Notes: generated from the letters alone by a model not told the origin. Positions 10,417 through 21,045 are shown, counted from the first letter of the stretch. The stretch: DNA of 64,000 bases from Prorocentrum cordatum (GCA_963575745.1 CAUYUJ010002058.1:87010-151009); one strand, 5' to 3'. Made by a program: numbers and translations.

Positions 10417-10565
10417 AGGGGGGCGGCGAGAGGAAGTCGGCCTTCTTCGAAGGCGGCGGGGGAGCTTGTAAGAAGGCAGGGGGCTTCTTCAGAAGCCCTC
10501 CCGGCTTCTAAGATGCCTGCTTAGAGGCCTCCAGGCCCTCCTCGGAAGGCCGCTGCCTTCTAAGA
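10417..10565. repeat. Cluster of CTTCTNAGAAG palindromes, copy 1
   Basis: Starts GGCGGCGAGAGGAAGT and contains repeated CCTTCTTCGAAGGC, CTTCTTCAGAAGCC and CCTTCTAAGAGG. The same architecture appears at 11285-11450 and 29015-29210. Confidence 0.55.
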
Positions 10566-10587
10566 GGCGCGCCGTCTTCATAGAAGG

Positions 10588-10662
10588 GCCCCCCCCTCCT
10601 CCTCCTCCTCCTCCTCCTCCTCCTCCTCCTCCTCCTCCTCCTCCTCCTCCTCCTCCTCCTCT
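10588..10662. repeat. (CCT)n array
   Basis: Uninterrupted CCT triplets. Confidence 0.9.
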
Positions 10663-11284
10663 GCAGCTGGCACGTTCGGCGTCCACAGGGGGACCACAAG
10701 AAAAACCTCCTCCTCCTGTGCGCGCCGCCAGAGGAGCGTGGAGGCCCTGGAGCTGCTGTCGGAGCGCGGGGAGCTGAGCGCGGAGGAGCTGCGGCGGAGC
10801 CTCGAGGAGTGGGTCAGCGCGGCGCCGCTGAGCGAGGAGCCGGCGGGGCGTCGCAGACCAGAGGAGTAAGAGGTGCCTCACACTGTGAGGAAAGTCCTGG
10901 AGGCCTCGCGCGGCGCGCAGGACACTGGTGGTGCGCATCAAGAAGCTGGTTACTTTTCGTCAGGGTCTCCTGGGTGTCATCGCTCCGCGCGCTGCGCGGT
11001 GTCTTCCCGTGCCCGTTGAAGGAACTGCTGCGTTCGGGGTGCTCTCGGCTCCCCCCCACTTGCACCTCGCGCCTGCGGGTTTCAGGGCTGGGTTCCTCGC
11101 GAGGTGTTCTTGCGGCCGCGCCCGCACTGTAGCTGTATCATCTAGTCCACACGTCCGCTCCCGCGTTCGCCCGGCGATGCCCTGGCGTAAGTCCGACGTG
11201 AATCTGGCGCAAGTCCGACGGGAGGATGTAGATCTGACGTGGATCCGACGTAAACAGGGCCGCTCAAGTTGCCGCGCGAGGCCT
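10663..11284. other. No gene recognised; short degenerate repeat near 11180-11255
   Basis: AAGTCCGACGTGAATCTGGC and related CCGACGT units repeat about three times. Frames are GC-driven. Confidence 0.45.
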
Positions 11285-11450
11285 CCAGTCGGCGGCGAGC
11301 CCATGGGGGAAGTGAGGGGGCAGGCCTTCTCAGAAGGCGGCCAGACTTCTCAGAAGCCACTCGGCCCTCTGAGAAGCCGTCTCTGTCCTCGGAGAAAGCT
11401 CAGGCATCTTCTCAGATTGCGCGAGGACTTTGAGAAGCCCCGCAACCTGA
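11285..11450. repeat. Cluster of CTTCTCAGAAG palindromes, copy 2
   Basis: Begins CGGCGGCGAGCC then GGGGGAAGTGAGG; contains CCTTCTCAGAAGGC, ACTTCTCAGAAGCC and TCTGAGAAGCC. Confidence 0.6.
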
Positions 11451-11469
11451 GGCCAGCCCTCTTTCGCGG

Positions 11470-11780
11470 GCCGGACGAAAGGGTAGGATATAGTCAACCC
11501 GCATAGTAAGGAGGAGCAATTTTCCAAGGTCGCCCTTGCATCCTTCCCCTTCGGCCCGTCCTCGGCCGTTTTCGCTGGCCGCGCCCCGCTCGCAGAGTGC
11601 CGACACGGCCTTCCAAGGCCCTTGCGTCCTTATCGTGCGTCCTCATGGTCCATCCTGATCTAAGGTTGACTGTGGGGCAACGGAGGGGTACGACATCTGC
11701 TGCATGCAGCCGGTTTCGGCCCAGCCGCGCGGCCCATTCCTCGACACATGGGCGCCTCCCGGCGCCCATGTGGCGCCCAT
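11470..11780. repeat. Family C repeat, copy 1 (core 11687-11778)
   Basis: CGGACGAAAGGGTAGGATA at the left and the core GTACGACATCTGCTGCATGC ... GGCCCATTCCTCGA ... CGCCTCCCGGCGCC recur at 35371-35560 and 36960-37180. Confidence 0.65.
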
Positions 11781-11794
11781 CCTGCAGGATCTTG

Positions 11795-12115
11795 CAGTTC
11801 AGAGATGGGGTCCTGAGGGACGGGGTCCGAGGGATAGAAAGGGATCCAAGGGTTATGATGTTCCAACCGACTTTAGCCTTGATCACCCGGAAGAATTTCG
11901 AGCACCAGAAAAGTACCGAATCTCGATGGTTTTCACGTGTCGGGCCCTGGGAGACTCGTCCGACATTGTTTCGACACTCCTTCGACACTTTTCCGGGTGC
12001 TCGAAATTACTTCTGGGATGTGGTCCTGAAGTACGATGGTGGCAGCATAATCCAAGGGTGGATTTACGTTTTTTGAGGCAGCTCGTTCTTAGGACCCCAT
12101 CCCTCAGCACCCCAG
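11795..12115. mobile_element. ~320-bp foldback element
   Basis: Left-arm segments GATGGGGTCCTGAGGGA, ATCCAAGGGTTATGATG and GAAGAATTTCGAGCACC reappear inverted, in mirrored order, on the right as GGTGCTCGAAATTACTTC, CAGCATAATCCAAGG and TCCCTCAG. Arms are about 130-140 bp and imperfect around a roughly 60-bp loop. No coding capacity. Confidence 0.6.
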
Positions 12116-12195
12116 CTTTGAGGCACCGAGCAATATGCCCGACTGACCCGGGTTTGCACTGACCCGGGTCAGCAGCTCCCCCGAAAGGACAGGAG

Positions 12196-12333
12196 ACTCC
12201 TCCTCTTCCTCCTCCTCCTCCTCCTCCGCCTCCTCCGCCTCCTCCCCCGCCTCCTCCTCCTCCTCCTCCTTCTCCTCCTCCTCCTCCTCCTCCTCCTCCT
12301 CCTCCTCCTCCTCCTCCTCCTCCTCCTCCATGA
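12196..12333. repeat. (CCT)n array
   Basis: CCT triplets with a few CCG and CTT interruptions. Confidence 0.9.
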
Positions 12334-12712
12334 GAGGCACCAGAAGTTCTGGAGGTCCGCGCGGGTTTCGCGGATCGGCGGTACACCCCACCTGAGATTC
12401 TGGCGTCTCAATTTGTTCGAGCAGGGCCTTTTGGCCCCGTTGCGGGCCTCTGGCCCCTCGCATGTCGATCTGGGCCGGAAAGTTGTGCAGAAAGATGGGG
12501 TCCGGGGCTCTGGACGTGATTCTCCACGAGGTTGCAAGTTCCCGCTGCGCTGCATCGCCAGGCCACTCCCTGGCGCGCTCTGGGCGCTCTTGGGCGTCCT
12601 CGGGGGTCTTGGAGACCTCTGTGTGGGGTTCCGAGGCGCCGGTCTTGTGGAAGAGGTGGCGACCCCCCTTGGCGGTGGCCCCAGCAGGGCCGCCTGCGAT
12701 CCGACTCGATGC
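12334..12712. other. No gene recognised; left context of MITE copy C
   Basis: Open frame on the plus strand up to the MITE but without recognisable protein features. GGAGGTCCGCGCGGGTTTC at about 12349 resembles the arm of the foldback at 35086-35275. Confidence 0.45.
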
Positions 12713-12720
12713 GATTACAG

Positions 12721-12880
12721 GTAAGTCGGGCGTGTCCCTCTACAGGAGGAATATTCAAAAATAGTGAAAAAATAGTCAGGGGACGATTTTTTGATCATGT
12801 TTTGTCTATTTGGGAGTAGTTTCTGGGTATTTTAGGTTTTTCCTCCAAAATCCGCCTATAGGGGGACATGTCCGACCTAA
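12721..12880 (+). mobile_element. MITE copy C; intron-like insertion with GATTACAG duplication
   Basis: Inverted ends GTAAGTCGGGCGTGTCCCTC (left) and GGGGGACATGTCCGACCTAA (right), interior AATAGTCAGGGGACGATTTT, 160 bp. Exact 8-bp duplications GATTACAG at 12713-12720 and 12881-12888. The element starts with GTAAGT, a consensus 5' splice site, and its right-hand duplication ends ACAG, a 3' splice site. Removing 12721-12888 would therefore restore the pre-insertion sequence exactly. A paralogous site at 35778-35793 (GATACTG then TCGGGCCGA) lacks the element. Whether it is spliced in vivo is unknown. Confidence 0.9.
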
Positions 12881-12884
12881 GATT

Positions 12885-13040
12885 ACAGTCGGGCCGAGGT
12901 ACACGATCGAGGGTCGGTTTGGGGCGTTCGGGGAGGGTGCCCTCGTGTTCTTCGTCTTCTTCGTGCTCGTCGGACGAGCTTGTGCATCCTGGAGATGGTA
13001 CCCTTGGGTGCTCCGCTTGTTTTGACCGATGGAGGGTCTC
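12885..13040 (+). repeat. Segment paralogous to 35785-35940
   Basis: TCGGGCCGAGGTACACGATCG..GGGTGCCCTCGTGTTCTTCG matches 35785 onwards, including later GTGCATC and GAGGGTCTCACGTT / GAGGCTCTCATGTT. Confidence 0.7.
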
Positions 13041-14047
13041 ACGTTCCTGAAGGATGTCCTTCTGGCTTATAGTCGGAAACTGGAACATCTACATTACCAG
13101 TGGCGGGCTGTTTTTCAGTCCCAGAACTTTTGAGGGTCAGGGACGACGTCGGAGTGGTGAGGTGTATACTAGTTTCCATCCTGACATGCTCCAGTCCCCG
13201 TCAGACGCAGACCGATGGTGAGAATACGAATTCCAAGCCCATGGTGCACCTCTCGTCATCCGAGAGCGCATCTCGCGCTTTTCAACAAACGAGGGTATAC
13301 ATCGGCCCAATGAAAGTTCCTGGAATTTTCATCACGACGCTGGCCGGCGGAAATCGACGGAAGAAAAACGAGGCGGAAGACGGGGGAAGGCCGCTGGAAG
13401 GCTTGCCAATGTCAGCGGAAGTAAACGACGCCCCTTCCGAACCCCCTACCCCCGTAGAAGCCTAGCAATGTTGTCTTCCTCCGTGGGCCGGGCGGGATCC
13501 CGCCTGGCTTATTCCTCTTATATTATGAGTTTAGTTCAGGACGATCAAAATCCCACCCATTAAAAATGGGGTAGACCAACATCCCGGGCCGTTCACGGAT
13601 CCCACCATGCTGGGATCGGCTCGAAGTAAGATGGGGCTCATAAGTTGCAGTATTATTGCCGTGTCATGTGTTTCGTCATCTGCGAGTCGGCCTGAGACGG
13701 TCCAGAATCCATGGCGCGATCGCGTTGGGGTGGCATCATCCTGGGTCCTCTGGACGTTATCGTTCGTGGCCTGAGGCATTCCTGGAAGCATGTTGTGGCC
13801 ATGGGACGTCTTGGGATCGCGTGGGTGCGAACGCTGAGCACGCGCGCGCGACTTTTCATCTTGCCGACGGGTTTACATACATGTTATTCCTCTTGCGAGT
13901 TTCCAAGGAAACTTTTGCTGGAGCCAAGTAATACAAGGATACGCAGTGTAGTTTGAGAGAAATCGGAGGGTATCCCAGCAAGGGCAGGCAGCCAAGGGGC
14001 ATTGAGCTATCGGGGGCCGTCCCTCGTGAATGCCAGAAAGGCTGGAC
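13041..14047. other. Non-repetitive stretch; probable body of a retroposed transcript on the minus strand
   Basis: No domain could be recognised. It lies directly downstream, in minus-strand sense, of the spliced-leader relic, so some of it may be an old cDNA. A short minus frame (13873-14061) has no identifiable family. Confidence 0.35.
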
Positions 14048-14087
14048 CTTGAGCGAGACACTACGGACTTGAGCCATAATGGCTACC
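14048..14087 (-). other. Double relic of the dinoflagellate spliced leader
   Basis: Read on the minus strand, 14087-14068 is GGTAGCCATTATGGCTCAAG, matching 18 of the last 20 bases of the canonical dinoflagellate leader (…CGTAGCCATTTTGGCTCAAG). It is followed immediately by 14067-14048, TCCGTAG…CTCAAG, a degenerate second leader with intact first seven and last six bases. Tandem leader relics arise when a trans-spliced mRNA is reverse transcribed, reinserted, transcribed and trans-spliced again. Confidence 0.75.
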
Positions 14088-14091
14088 AAGG

Positions 14092-14600
14092 AGGAGGGGG
14101 GGAGAGGAGGGGGTTGAATGGGAGGAAGCGGAAGAGGAGGAGGAGGAGGAAGAGGGGCATGGAGGAGGGGGGAGGAGGAGGATGCGGAGAAGGAGAAGGA
14201 GGAGGAGGAGGAGGGTAGGAGGAGGAGGAGGAGAGGGAGGAGGAGGAGGAGGAGGAGCAGGCAGAAGAGGAGGAGGAAGTGGGGGAGGAGGAAGGGGGAG
14301 AGATGAGGAGGAGGAGGAGGAGGAGGAGGGGAGTAGGAGGGGGAGGAGGAGGAGAGTTGGAGAAGGAGGGGGAGGAGGAGGACGATGACGAGGACGAGGA
14401 CGAGGAGGGGAGGAGGTGGAGGAGGACGACGAGGAGGAGGAGGAGAAGGAGGCGAAGGAGGAGGAGGTGGAGGAGGAAGGAGGAGGAGGGGGAGAGGAGG
14501 AGGAGGAGGAGGAGGAGGAGGAGGAGGAGGAGGAGGACGAGGAGGTGGATGAGGTGGAGGAAGAGGAAGTGGAGGAGGTGGAGGAGGAGGAACACGGAGG
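14092..14600. repeat. Long (GGA)n array
   Basis: About 500 bp of GGA/GAG with a few GAC and GTG variants. The very long Ser/Pro/Leu and Arg/Glu frames across it are artefacts. Confidence 0.9.
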
Positions 14601-14818
14601 TGGACCCCCTCGCTGGACGAACGCATCGCCCTTCTGCGCGCCCCTTTCCGAGGAGGGCGAGCGCGAGCGCCTGGCTGGCAGGGCCCTCGACCGCGCGGGG
14701 CGCCCGCGCCCCGCGGGCGCGGGCCCCGCCGCGGCGGACGGCCTTCGGTCCGGCGCTGCGAGGCCGCCTTGAGCTGCCGCCGCGGTGCGCACGCGGCCTG
14801 CCCCCAAAGGGGTCCCTC

Positions 14819-15058
14819 GTAGGAGGAGGAGGAGGAGGAGGAGGAGGAGGAGGAGGAGGAGGAGGAGGAGGAGGAGGAGGAGGAGGAGGAGGAGGAGGAG
14901 GAGGAGGAGGAGGAGGAGGGGAGGAGGAGGAGGAGGAGGAGGGAGGAGGGGGAGGAGGAGGAGGAGGAGGACGAGTTGGAGGAGGAGGAGGAGGAGGAGG
15001 AGGAGGAGGAGGGTGAGGACGAGGAGGAGGACGAGGACGAGGAAAAGGAGGAGGAGTA
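14819..15058. repeat. (GGA)n array
   Basis: Nearly pure GGA triplets, separated from the previous array by GC-rich DNA (14601-14818). Confidence 0.9.
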
Positions 15059-16130
15059 GCTGACATCGGGACCGCACCACCCCAACTTGGACACTTGGAG
15101 CAGCAGTCGTCGACTTCAGGACCGAGTGCAGTTGATCAGACCAACGACGCCAGCTTGATGCAAACCAACAAGACCGCGACCTCGACGGGGTGAATCGTAG
15201 TTAGCAGCACCAGTCCAGAAAGCATCACACCAGACGCAGCAGCATGCTATCGGCGACACCAGCAGGGCTGCTACAATCCACAATTTGAACCACAACACCG
15301 ATGGGGACGTATCCCGCGCCCGCGAACGCAAGCCGGCAACGACACAGCCCACAGGCGGACATCCCGGCATCATGCACCACGGCGACCAGCAGGATACGGA
15401 CAAGGAGGTTTTCCCATTCTACGTTCCCGGCTGGTGAAAACTTTGGCCGATCCTACGCAGACGCAGTCAAAGTTGGCCAGCCTGACGAGCACGATTCACC
15501 TACTGTGAATCAGGAAACCCTCCCTGATCGCCCACGACACGAGGCATTCCTCGCGATCGGACTGGCCTAGCGGCGGCCAGTCAGTGCGCGATTTCCTCAT
15601 ATTATACATTTGCTTCATTGCAGACAGGGCCGCCATCTGCTACACACCCACTCCCATCTCTATACTATCCTTTAACCGACACGTGCGCACTCACCGTCAA
15701 GACGGACGCAGCACAGCTGATGGTACGGGAGTCGATCTTCTCTTGGTAGATGCACAGCGGACATCACTGGCCATGGGGCTTTCTCACCCACTCGAGCTCA
15801 GACCATTACTGAAGAAACGCGTGGGCCCCCGAGGAGCTTTCTCACCCACAGCGCATGAGGGTTCCACTGACCTCCACTTCCTACCGGCTCACCTTCTTGT
15901 AGCCCCGATTCCCCCCACCGCTACCATCTAACCTTCCTTTCCCCCCCCCGTCTCGTGGTGGGGTATGGGCCGGGTACGCGGGCGGGAAGGGGGCTCGGAC
16001 TCACCGCAGGCCGTCCCGACAAGGGCCAGGGCGGCCGCGGCTGTCACCAGGGCGCCAACGCAACCTCGCCCCTCACCTGGCAGGACTGCCCAGCAGGGCA
16101 TCCACCCACCCCACCGCTACCAGAGCACCT
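15059..16130. other. Unidentified stretch with one small plus-strand frame
   Basis: A 89-residue frame (15301-15570) contains GRSYADAVKVGQ, which faintly resembles the SYADAV start of LINE ORF1/gag-like proteins. Nothing flanking supports this. The rest has stops in every frame. Confidence 0.25.
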
Positions 16131-16690
16131 CCTTGAAGAAGAGGAGGCGGAGGAGGCGGAGGAGGAGGCAGAGGAGGAGGAGGAGGAGCGAGGAAGGAGG
16201 AGGAGGAGGAGGAGAGGAGGAGGAGGAGGAGGAGGAGGAGGAGGAGGAGGAGGAGGAGGTAGGAGGAGGAGGAGGAGGAGGGAGGAGGAGGGAGGAGGAG
16301 GGAGGACAAGGAGAGGAGGGAGGAGGAGGAGGAGGAGGAGGAGGAGGAGGAGGAGGAGGAGGAGAGGAGGGGGTCCTCCATCTCCCTCCTCCGCCCATCC
16401 CCCTCCCTTCATCCTCCTCCTCTTCTGCTCGCCTCCTCATCCCCGAGCGCTCGGCAGAGCCGACGCAGCAGCAGCAGCTCCCCTTCCGTCAATCCCTCTT
16501 CCCTTCATCCCCCTCCTCCCGCCCTGTCCCCCCCGTCTTCTCCGCCCTCCTCGTCCTCCTCTTCCTCCTCCTCCCTCCTCCTCGTCCTCTCGTCTCCTCC
16601 TCCCTCCTCCTCGTCCTTCTCGTCCCTCTCCTCCCTCCTCCTCCGCCCTCCTCGTCCTCCTCCTCCCTCTTCCCCCCCTCCCTGCTCGTT
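16131..16690. repeat. Purine (GGA)n array facing a pyrimidine (TCC)n array
   Basis: GGA triplets from 16139 to 16375 are followed by TCC-rich sequence to 16680, so the halves are mutually complementary and could fold back or form H-DNA. Confidence 0.85.
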
Positions 16691-16782
16691 CGTGCGCGCC
16701 GCGCTCGACCCCCTGAGACGCCGGAGCACGGCGTGCAGCCCTCCTCTCGCTGCGACCCTCACCTCCTCTCTTCCTCGTTATT

Positions 16783-16991
16783 CAGAGCCCCGAATCATCA
16801 GGGGTAACTCGGGTCAGGGATAACTCGGGATCCTTTTTCGGGAATCCAAGCCCGAGTTACCCCAGACCCGAGTTACCCCGGATAACTCGGGCGTCCAGAG
16901 CCCCGAATCATCAGGGCTAACTCGGGTTCCTTTTTCGGGAATCCAAACCCGAGTTACCCCGGACCCGAGTTACCCCGGATAATTCGGGCGC
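16783..16991. repeat. Tandem pair of hairpin units (family H), locus 2
   Basis: Unit 1 (16783-16895) has the same length and spacing as at 8783. Unit 2 (16896-16991) is shorter because one GGTAACTCGGGT repeat is missing from its left arm. Both loci end CGGGCGCCCAAGT. Confidence 0.85.
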
Positions 16992-17373
16992 CCAAGTTAT
17001 CTTTTTTAACATTGTTCGAACCTGAAGGGCAAGCTTGTGGCTTAGTGGATGAGTACGAGAATATGCAGTTTTCCTATTTCGGGAAATTGCTAACTAATTC
17101 AGCTTGGCGGTCGCAGCTGAAAAGCAAGGCAAAGAGCAACGAAAACAGCACAGGGCCCGAAGGCCATATAGCATGCGCCCGCCACGCCGCGTGGTGGAGT
17201 GGGGAACACAACAACACCGGTATCTGAGTAATCGCAGACTAGAGAGGATACCGAATGAGGATACGCTTGCCATGCGAGTGCAAATAGAGAAGACAGGCCA
17301 ACGGTGACTGGACAAAAAGTGTCCACACCCATCGCGGGAAGGCGATGCAACATGATGGCATCCACAGCTGCGA
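16992..17373. other. No gene recognised
   Basis: Less GC-biased DNA without repeats or recognisable frames. Confidence 0.5.
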
Positions 17374-18720
17374 AATTCTAGACGTTTCGCGTAACCCCAC
17401 CAGCGCGGCCCCCGCGCGCGCCCGGGTAATTCGTCACGGCCGCAGCCCGACCGTGACCCTTCGCCGCCGGCGCTTCCGCCTGCGGCTGTTAAAAATAAAG
17501 TAACCCCACCAGCCCATACCACTGCGGTCTGCGTCACCTCGGTGTGGCTGGCGCCTAGGTGCGTTCGCCTTAATGCGGAGCGCTCTGCTCAGTGCATGTG
17601 CACACCTCGCATTCTCTGCGATTTATTACTGCAGGTGCGTTGCCTTTTGTAGCTAATTCGCCTCGCCTGCTGGCCCAGACGACGCCTACCGCTCCCTGTC
17701 CGCTGCCTCGGAGCCGCCGACCAAAAAAGTAACCCCACCAGCCCATCCAGAAACGATGCCAAGAGGAATTGCCTCGATCAGGGAAGCGGCCAGCACACAG
17801 AGGAAGGGTCCCCCAGTGGAGGCCTCTTGGAGCGTCTTGGGGGCCTCTTGGCGGTCCCGGGCGCCTCTTAGAACGTCTTGGGTGCCTCGGAAACCTTCTT
17901 GGGGCCTCTTGGGGGTCCCTTTGGGAGCCTCTTGGAGGCCTCTCGGGCGCCTGTTGGGGCCTCCTGGGCGCCTTTTGGGGCCCTCTTGAAGCGCTCCTGG
18001 GAGCCTTGGGAGCGCTCTTGGAGCCCTCTTGGGCCATCTTGGAGCCATCTTGAGGCCTCGGATGGCCATCGGAAGCGAAAATGCGAGAAAGCCGAGTAAC
18101 ATTGATTTCCCTCAGGTGTTGGGAGGATTTCGGCCTCTTCGGGGCCTCCTGGGGGAGCTCTTTGGCCACTTGGAGCCGTCTTGGAGCGGTCTTGGGGCCT
18201 CTTGGAGCATCGTGGGAGCCATCTTGAGGCATCTCGGGAGATCTTGAGCCATCGTGGGGGTCATCTTGGGCTCTCCCAGGCGCTCTTGGAGTCATCGTAA
18301 GCAGTGCCCCCCACTCCCAGGAGGCCAAAATGTGGCCAACACCTTAGTCAAATCAAGGATTTTGGTATTCTCGCCGAGGCGTTTTGGAGCGTTTGGGGGG
18401 CCTCTTGGGGGCCTCTTGGGGCCTCTTGGGGGTCTTTTGGGAGCCTCTTGGGGGCATCCTGGCGGCCCCTTGGGGGCCTCTTGGGGCCTCCTGGCCACCT
18501 CTTGGGGCCCTCCGGGGGGTACCCCTGGGAGCCTTGGGAGCGTTCTTGGGGCCATCTCGGAGGAGATCGATCAAAGAAGGGAGGGTCCACAGTTCGCCTT
18601 CCCCCCAGGAGGCTTCCTTTCCGAGGCCGTTTCAGACGCTCCGACCGCTCGCGGAACGCCCCGTCCAGGTCCAGGGGAGGGGGCAGGGGGAGGGGTCAAG
18701 ACTCCCTCCCCGCCCGCAAG
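17374..18720. repeat. CTTGGGG-rich dispersed repeat, copy 1
   Basis: The left part contains TCTAGACGTTTCGCG and three copies of GTAACCCCACCAGC (17391, 17501, 17729), the last running into CCCATCCAGAAACGATGCC. The body is hundreds of bp of degenerate GGGGCCTCTTGGGG (10-14 bp period), with the conserved island GATGGCCATCGGAAGCGAAA near 18060 and GGAGATCGATCAAAGAAG near 18559. The tail has GCCCCGTCCAGGTCCA. Copies: 26430-27070, 40550-41000, 55312-56475, fragments at 61840-62040 and 62430-62595. Unknown class. Confidence 0.75.
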
Positions 18721-18836
18721 CCGCCTCGCTCACTCCCACCCGCCCTCCCAATACATACGTAGCACCCGAGCCTGGCCCGAGCCGCAGCATATGCAGCAGT
18801 CGTCCTTGGATTGGCAGCTACTGGGGGCGAATCCGC

Positions 18837-18871
18837 CGCCGCCGCCGCCACCGCCCGCCGCCGCCGCCACC

Positions 18872-18912
<41 letters not shown>

Positions 18913-19037
18913 CGCCGCCGCCCGCCGCCGCCGCCGCCGCGCCGCCCGCCGCCGCCGTCCCGCCGCCGCCCGCCGCCGCCGCCGCGCCGCCGCCCCCGCG
19001 CCGCCGCCGCGCGCCGCCGCCGCCGCCGCCGCCGCTG

Positions 19038-19074
<37 letters not shown>

Positions 19075-19130
19075 AGCCGCCGCAGCCGCTGCCCCCGCCG
19101 CAGCCGCCGCCGCAGCCGCCGCCGCCACGT
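18837..19130. repeat. (CCG)n tract
   Basis: About 290 bp of CCG/GCC triplets with CGC phase shifts. Poly-Ala/Pro/Arg frames are artefacts. Strong secondary structure is expected. Confidence 0.9.
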
Positions 19131-19319
19131 GTACTCCGTATTTTTTGGTTGACCAGGATGGTGGGGGAGGCCGCATCGGGTTCGCTGCGCATGCTCCGAA
19201 TTTTGGAGGCAGAGTGTGTTTTGTATTGTTTTTGTACCAGGGATGGTGGTGGGGGGGCCTCATTGGCTCGGGTTGGCTCCCAGTCGCCTGGGAGAGGGGG
19301 TGTCTATTAATATGGAACA

Positions 19320-19415
19320 GAGATAAACCCTTCCCCGAAGTGGAAGAGGGAGGGGTGGAAGAGGAAACGCCCTAAACCACCTACGCCCGGAGGGCTGGTG
19401 GGATTCCCTTGCTTC
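19320..19415. repeat. Module shared with 56435-56512
   Basis: CCCTTCCCCGAAGTGGAAGA, GTGGAAGAGGAA, CCCTAAACCACCTACGCCC and GAGGGCT(G/T)GTGGGAT occur in the same order at both loci, each downstream of a CTTGGGG repeat, so it is probably that element's tail. G- and C-homopolymer blocks follow at 19495-19560. Confidence 0.75.
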
Positions 19416-19671
19416 GCACCCCTCCCCAAAACAAAACCCAAAGTTGAAGCGCCCACATGTTGGAAAGCGCGCCACTGGATCACCCTGTAGTTGAAAGGGG
19501 GGGTCCGGTCCGACCCCCCCCCTGTTGAAGGGGGGGGGTCCGGACCCCCCCCCTCCCCTTGGCGCTGGAAAAGGTGGGGTTCGAACCCCCCCGACCTTCC
19601 CCCGTTTTGCGCCGAACAGGGGGCCGGGGAGAGGGCTTCTCCCGCAAGGGGGGGTCTGGCCTCGGGATAGT

Positions 19672-20981
19672 GAGTAATGAATAGGGAGTACATAGTAGTG
19701 AGTTGTGAGCAGCGAGCAGTGAGTACTAAGTAGATAATAGCGAGTAGTGGGGAGTGAGTAGTGAAGGAGGGAGTAGTGAGTAGTGCGCAGTGAGTAGTGA
19801 GTAGTAATGAATAGTGGGGAGTGGGGTAGTCAGTAGTGAGTAGCGAGTAGGGAGTAGTGAGTAGTGAATAGTGAATCGCGAATAGGGCACTTGAGTAGTG
19901 AGTGGTGAGGAGGGAGTAGTCAGTAGTGAGTAGCGAGTAGCGAGTAGCGAGTAGTGAGTAGTGACTCGTGAGTAGGAAGTAGGAAGTAGTGAAAAGTGAA
20001 AAGTGAGAAGTGGGTATTGAGTATTAGGTAGTGGGTAGTGCGTAGGGAGTAGTGAGTCGTGAATTGTGAGTAGTGAGTAGCGACCTGTGACTAGTGGCTA
20101 GTGAGTAGGAAGTAGGGAGTAGGGAGCAGTGGGTAATGAGTAGTGAGTAGTGCGTAGTGGGTAATGAATACTGCGTAGTGAGTAGTGCGTAGCGGGTAGT
20201 GAGTCGTGAGTAGTGAGTAGTGAATAGTGAGTGGTGAGTAGCGCAACGACTTGTGACTAGTTGCTCGTGGGTAGCAGGGGGTAGAGTAGCGAGTAGGGAG
20301 TAGTCGGTCGTGAGCAGTGAGTATTGTGTAGGGAGTAGCGCGTAGCGAGCAGCGGGTACTGAGTTGTGGGCAGGGAGTAGATTGTGGTTAGTGGGTAGTG
20401 AGTAGTGCTTACTGAGTAGTGAGTAGTGGGCAATGAATCGTGTTTAGTGGGTAGTGGATATGGAGTATTGGGTAGTGCGTAGTGAGTTGGGATTTGGGAG
20501 TAGTGAGTAGGGAGTAGTGGGTAGAGGGAACGTAGTGCGTAGTGAGTAGTGGGTAGTGGGTGGTGCGAAGTGGGTAGCGAGTAGGGTGTAGGGAGTAGCG
20601 AGTAGTCAGTAGTGAGTAGTGAGTACTGTGTAGTGAGAAGGGAGTAGCGAGTAGTGGATAGTGAGTAGTGAGTTGTGGGTAGTGATTAGTGAGTAGTGAG
20701 TAGTGGATAGCGGTTAGTGAGTAGTGAGTGGTGATGTGTGATTAGTGCGTGGTGGGTTGTGAGTTGTGCTTAGTGAGTAGTGAGTAATGAGTATTGAGTA
20801 GTGAATAGCGAGTAGTGAGTATCGAGTAGGGAGTAGGGAGTAGTGAGTAGTGGGTAGTTGGTAGTGAGTAGTGGGTAGTGAGTAGTGGGTCGTGTGTAGG
20901 GAGTAGTGAAAAGTGAAAAGTGAAAAGTGAGTAGCGAGTAGTGAGTAGTGGGTAGTAAATAATGCGTAATGAGTAGTGAGT
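19672..20981. repeat. Degenerate heptamer satellite (GTAGTGA)n
   Basis: About 1.3 kb of AGTGAGT/AGTGGGT/AGCGAGT heptamers with frequent single-base variants and occasional indels. No ORF spans it. Confidence 0.9.
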
Positions 20982-21045
20982 AGGGTTAGTGTTCGGGGTT
21001 AGGGTTGGGTGTTAGGTTTAGGGTGAGGATTAGCGTTAGGGGTGG
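20982..21045. repeat. Interstitial telomere-like sequence
   Basis: GGGTTAG, GGGGTTAGGGTTGGGTG, TTAGGTTTAGGGTGAGG and GTTAGGGG variants of TTTAGGG directly abut the heptamer satellite. Confidence 0.65.

Noticed and set aside
13856-15094. 412-codon Ser/Pro-rich minus-strand ORF
   Set aside because: Runs along (GGA)n arrays; composition is the triplet itself.
18254-19375. 373-codon plus-strand ORF rich in Ala/Pro
   Set aside because: Spans the CTTGGGG repeat and a (CCG)n tract; no conserved features.
19560-19590. T-arm-like GGGTTCGAACCC suggesting a tRNA
   Set aside because: No acceptor, D or anticodon arm can be built around it; it sits between G and C homopolymers.
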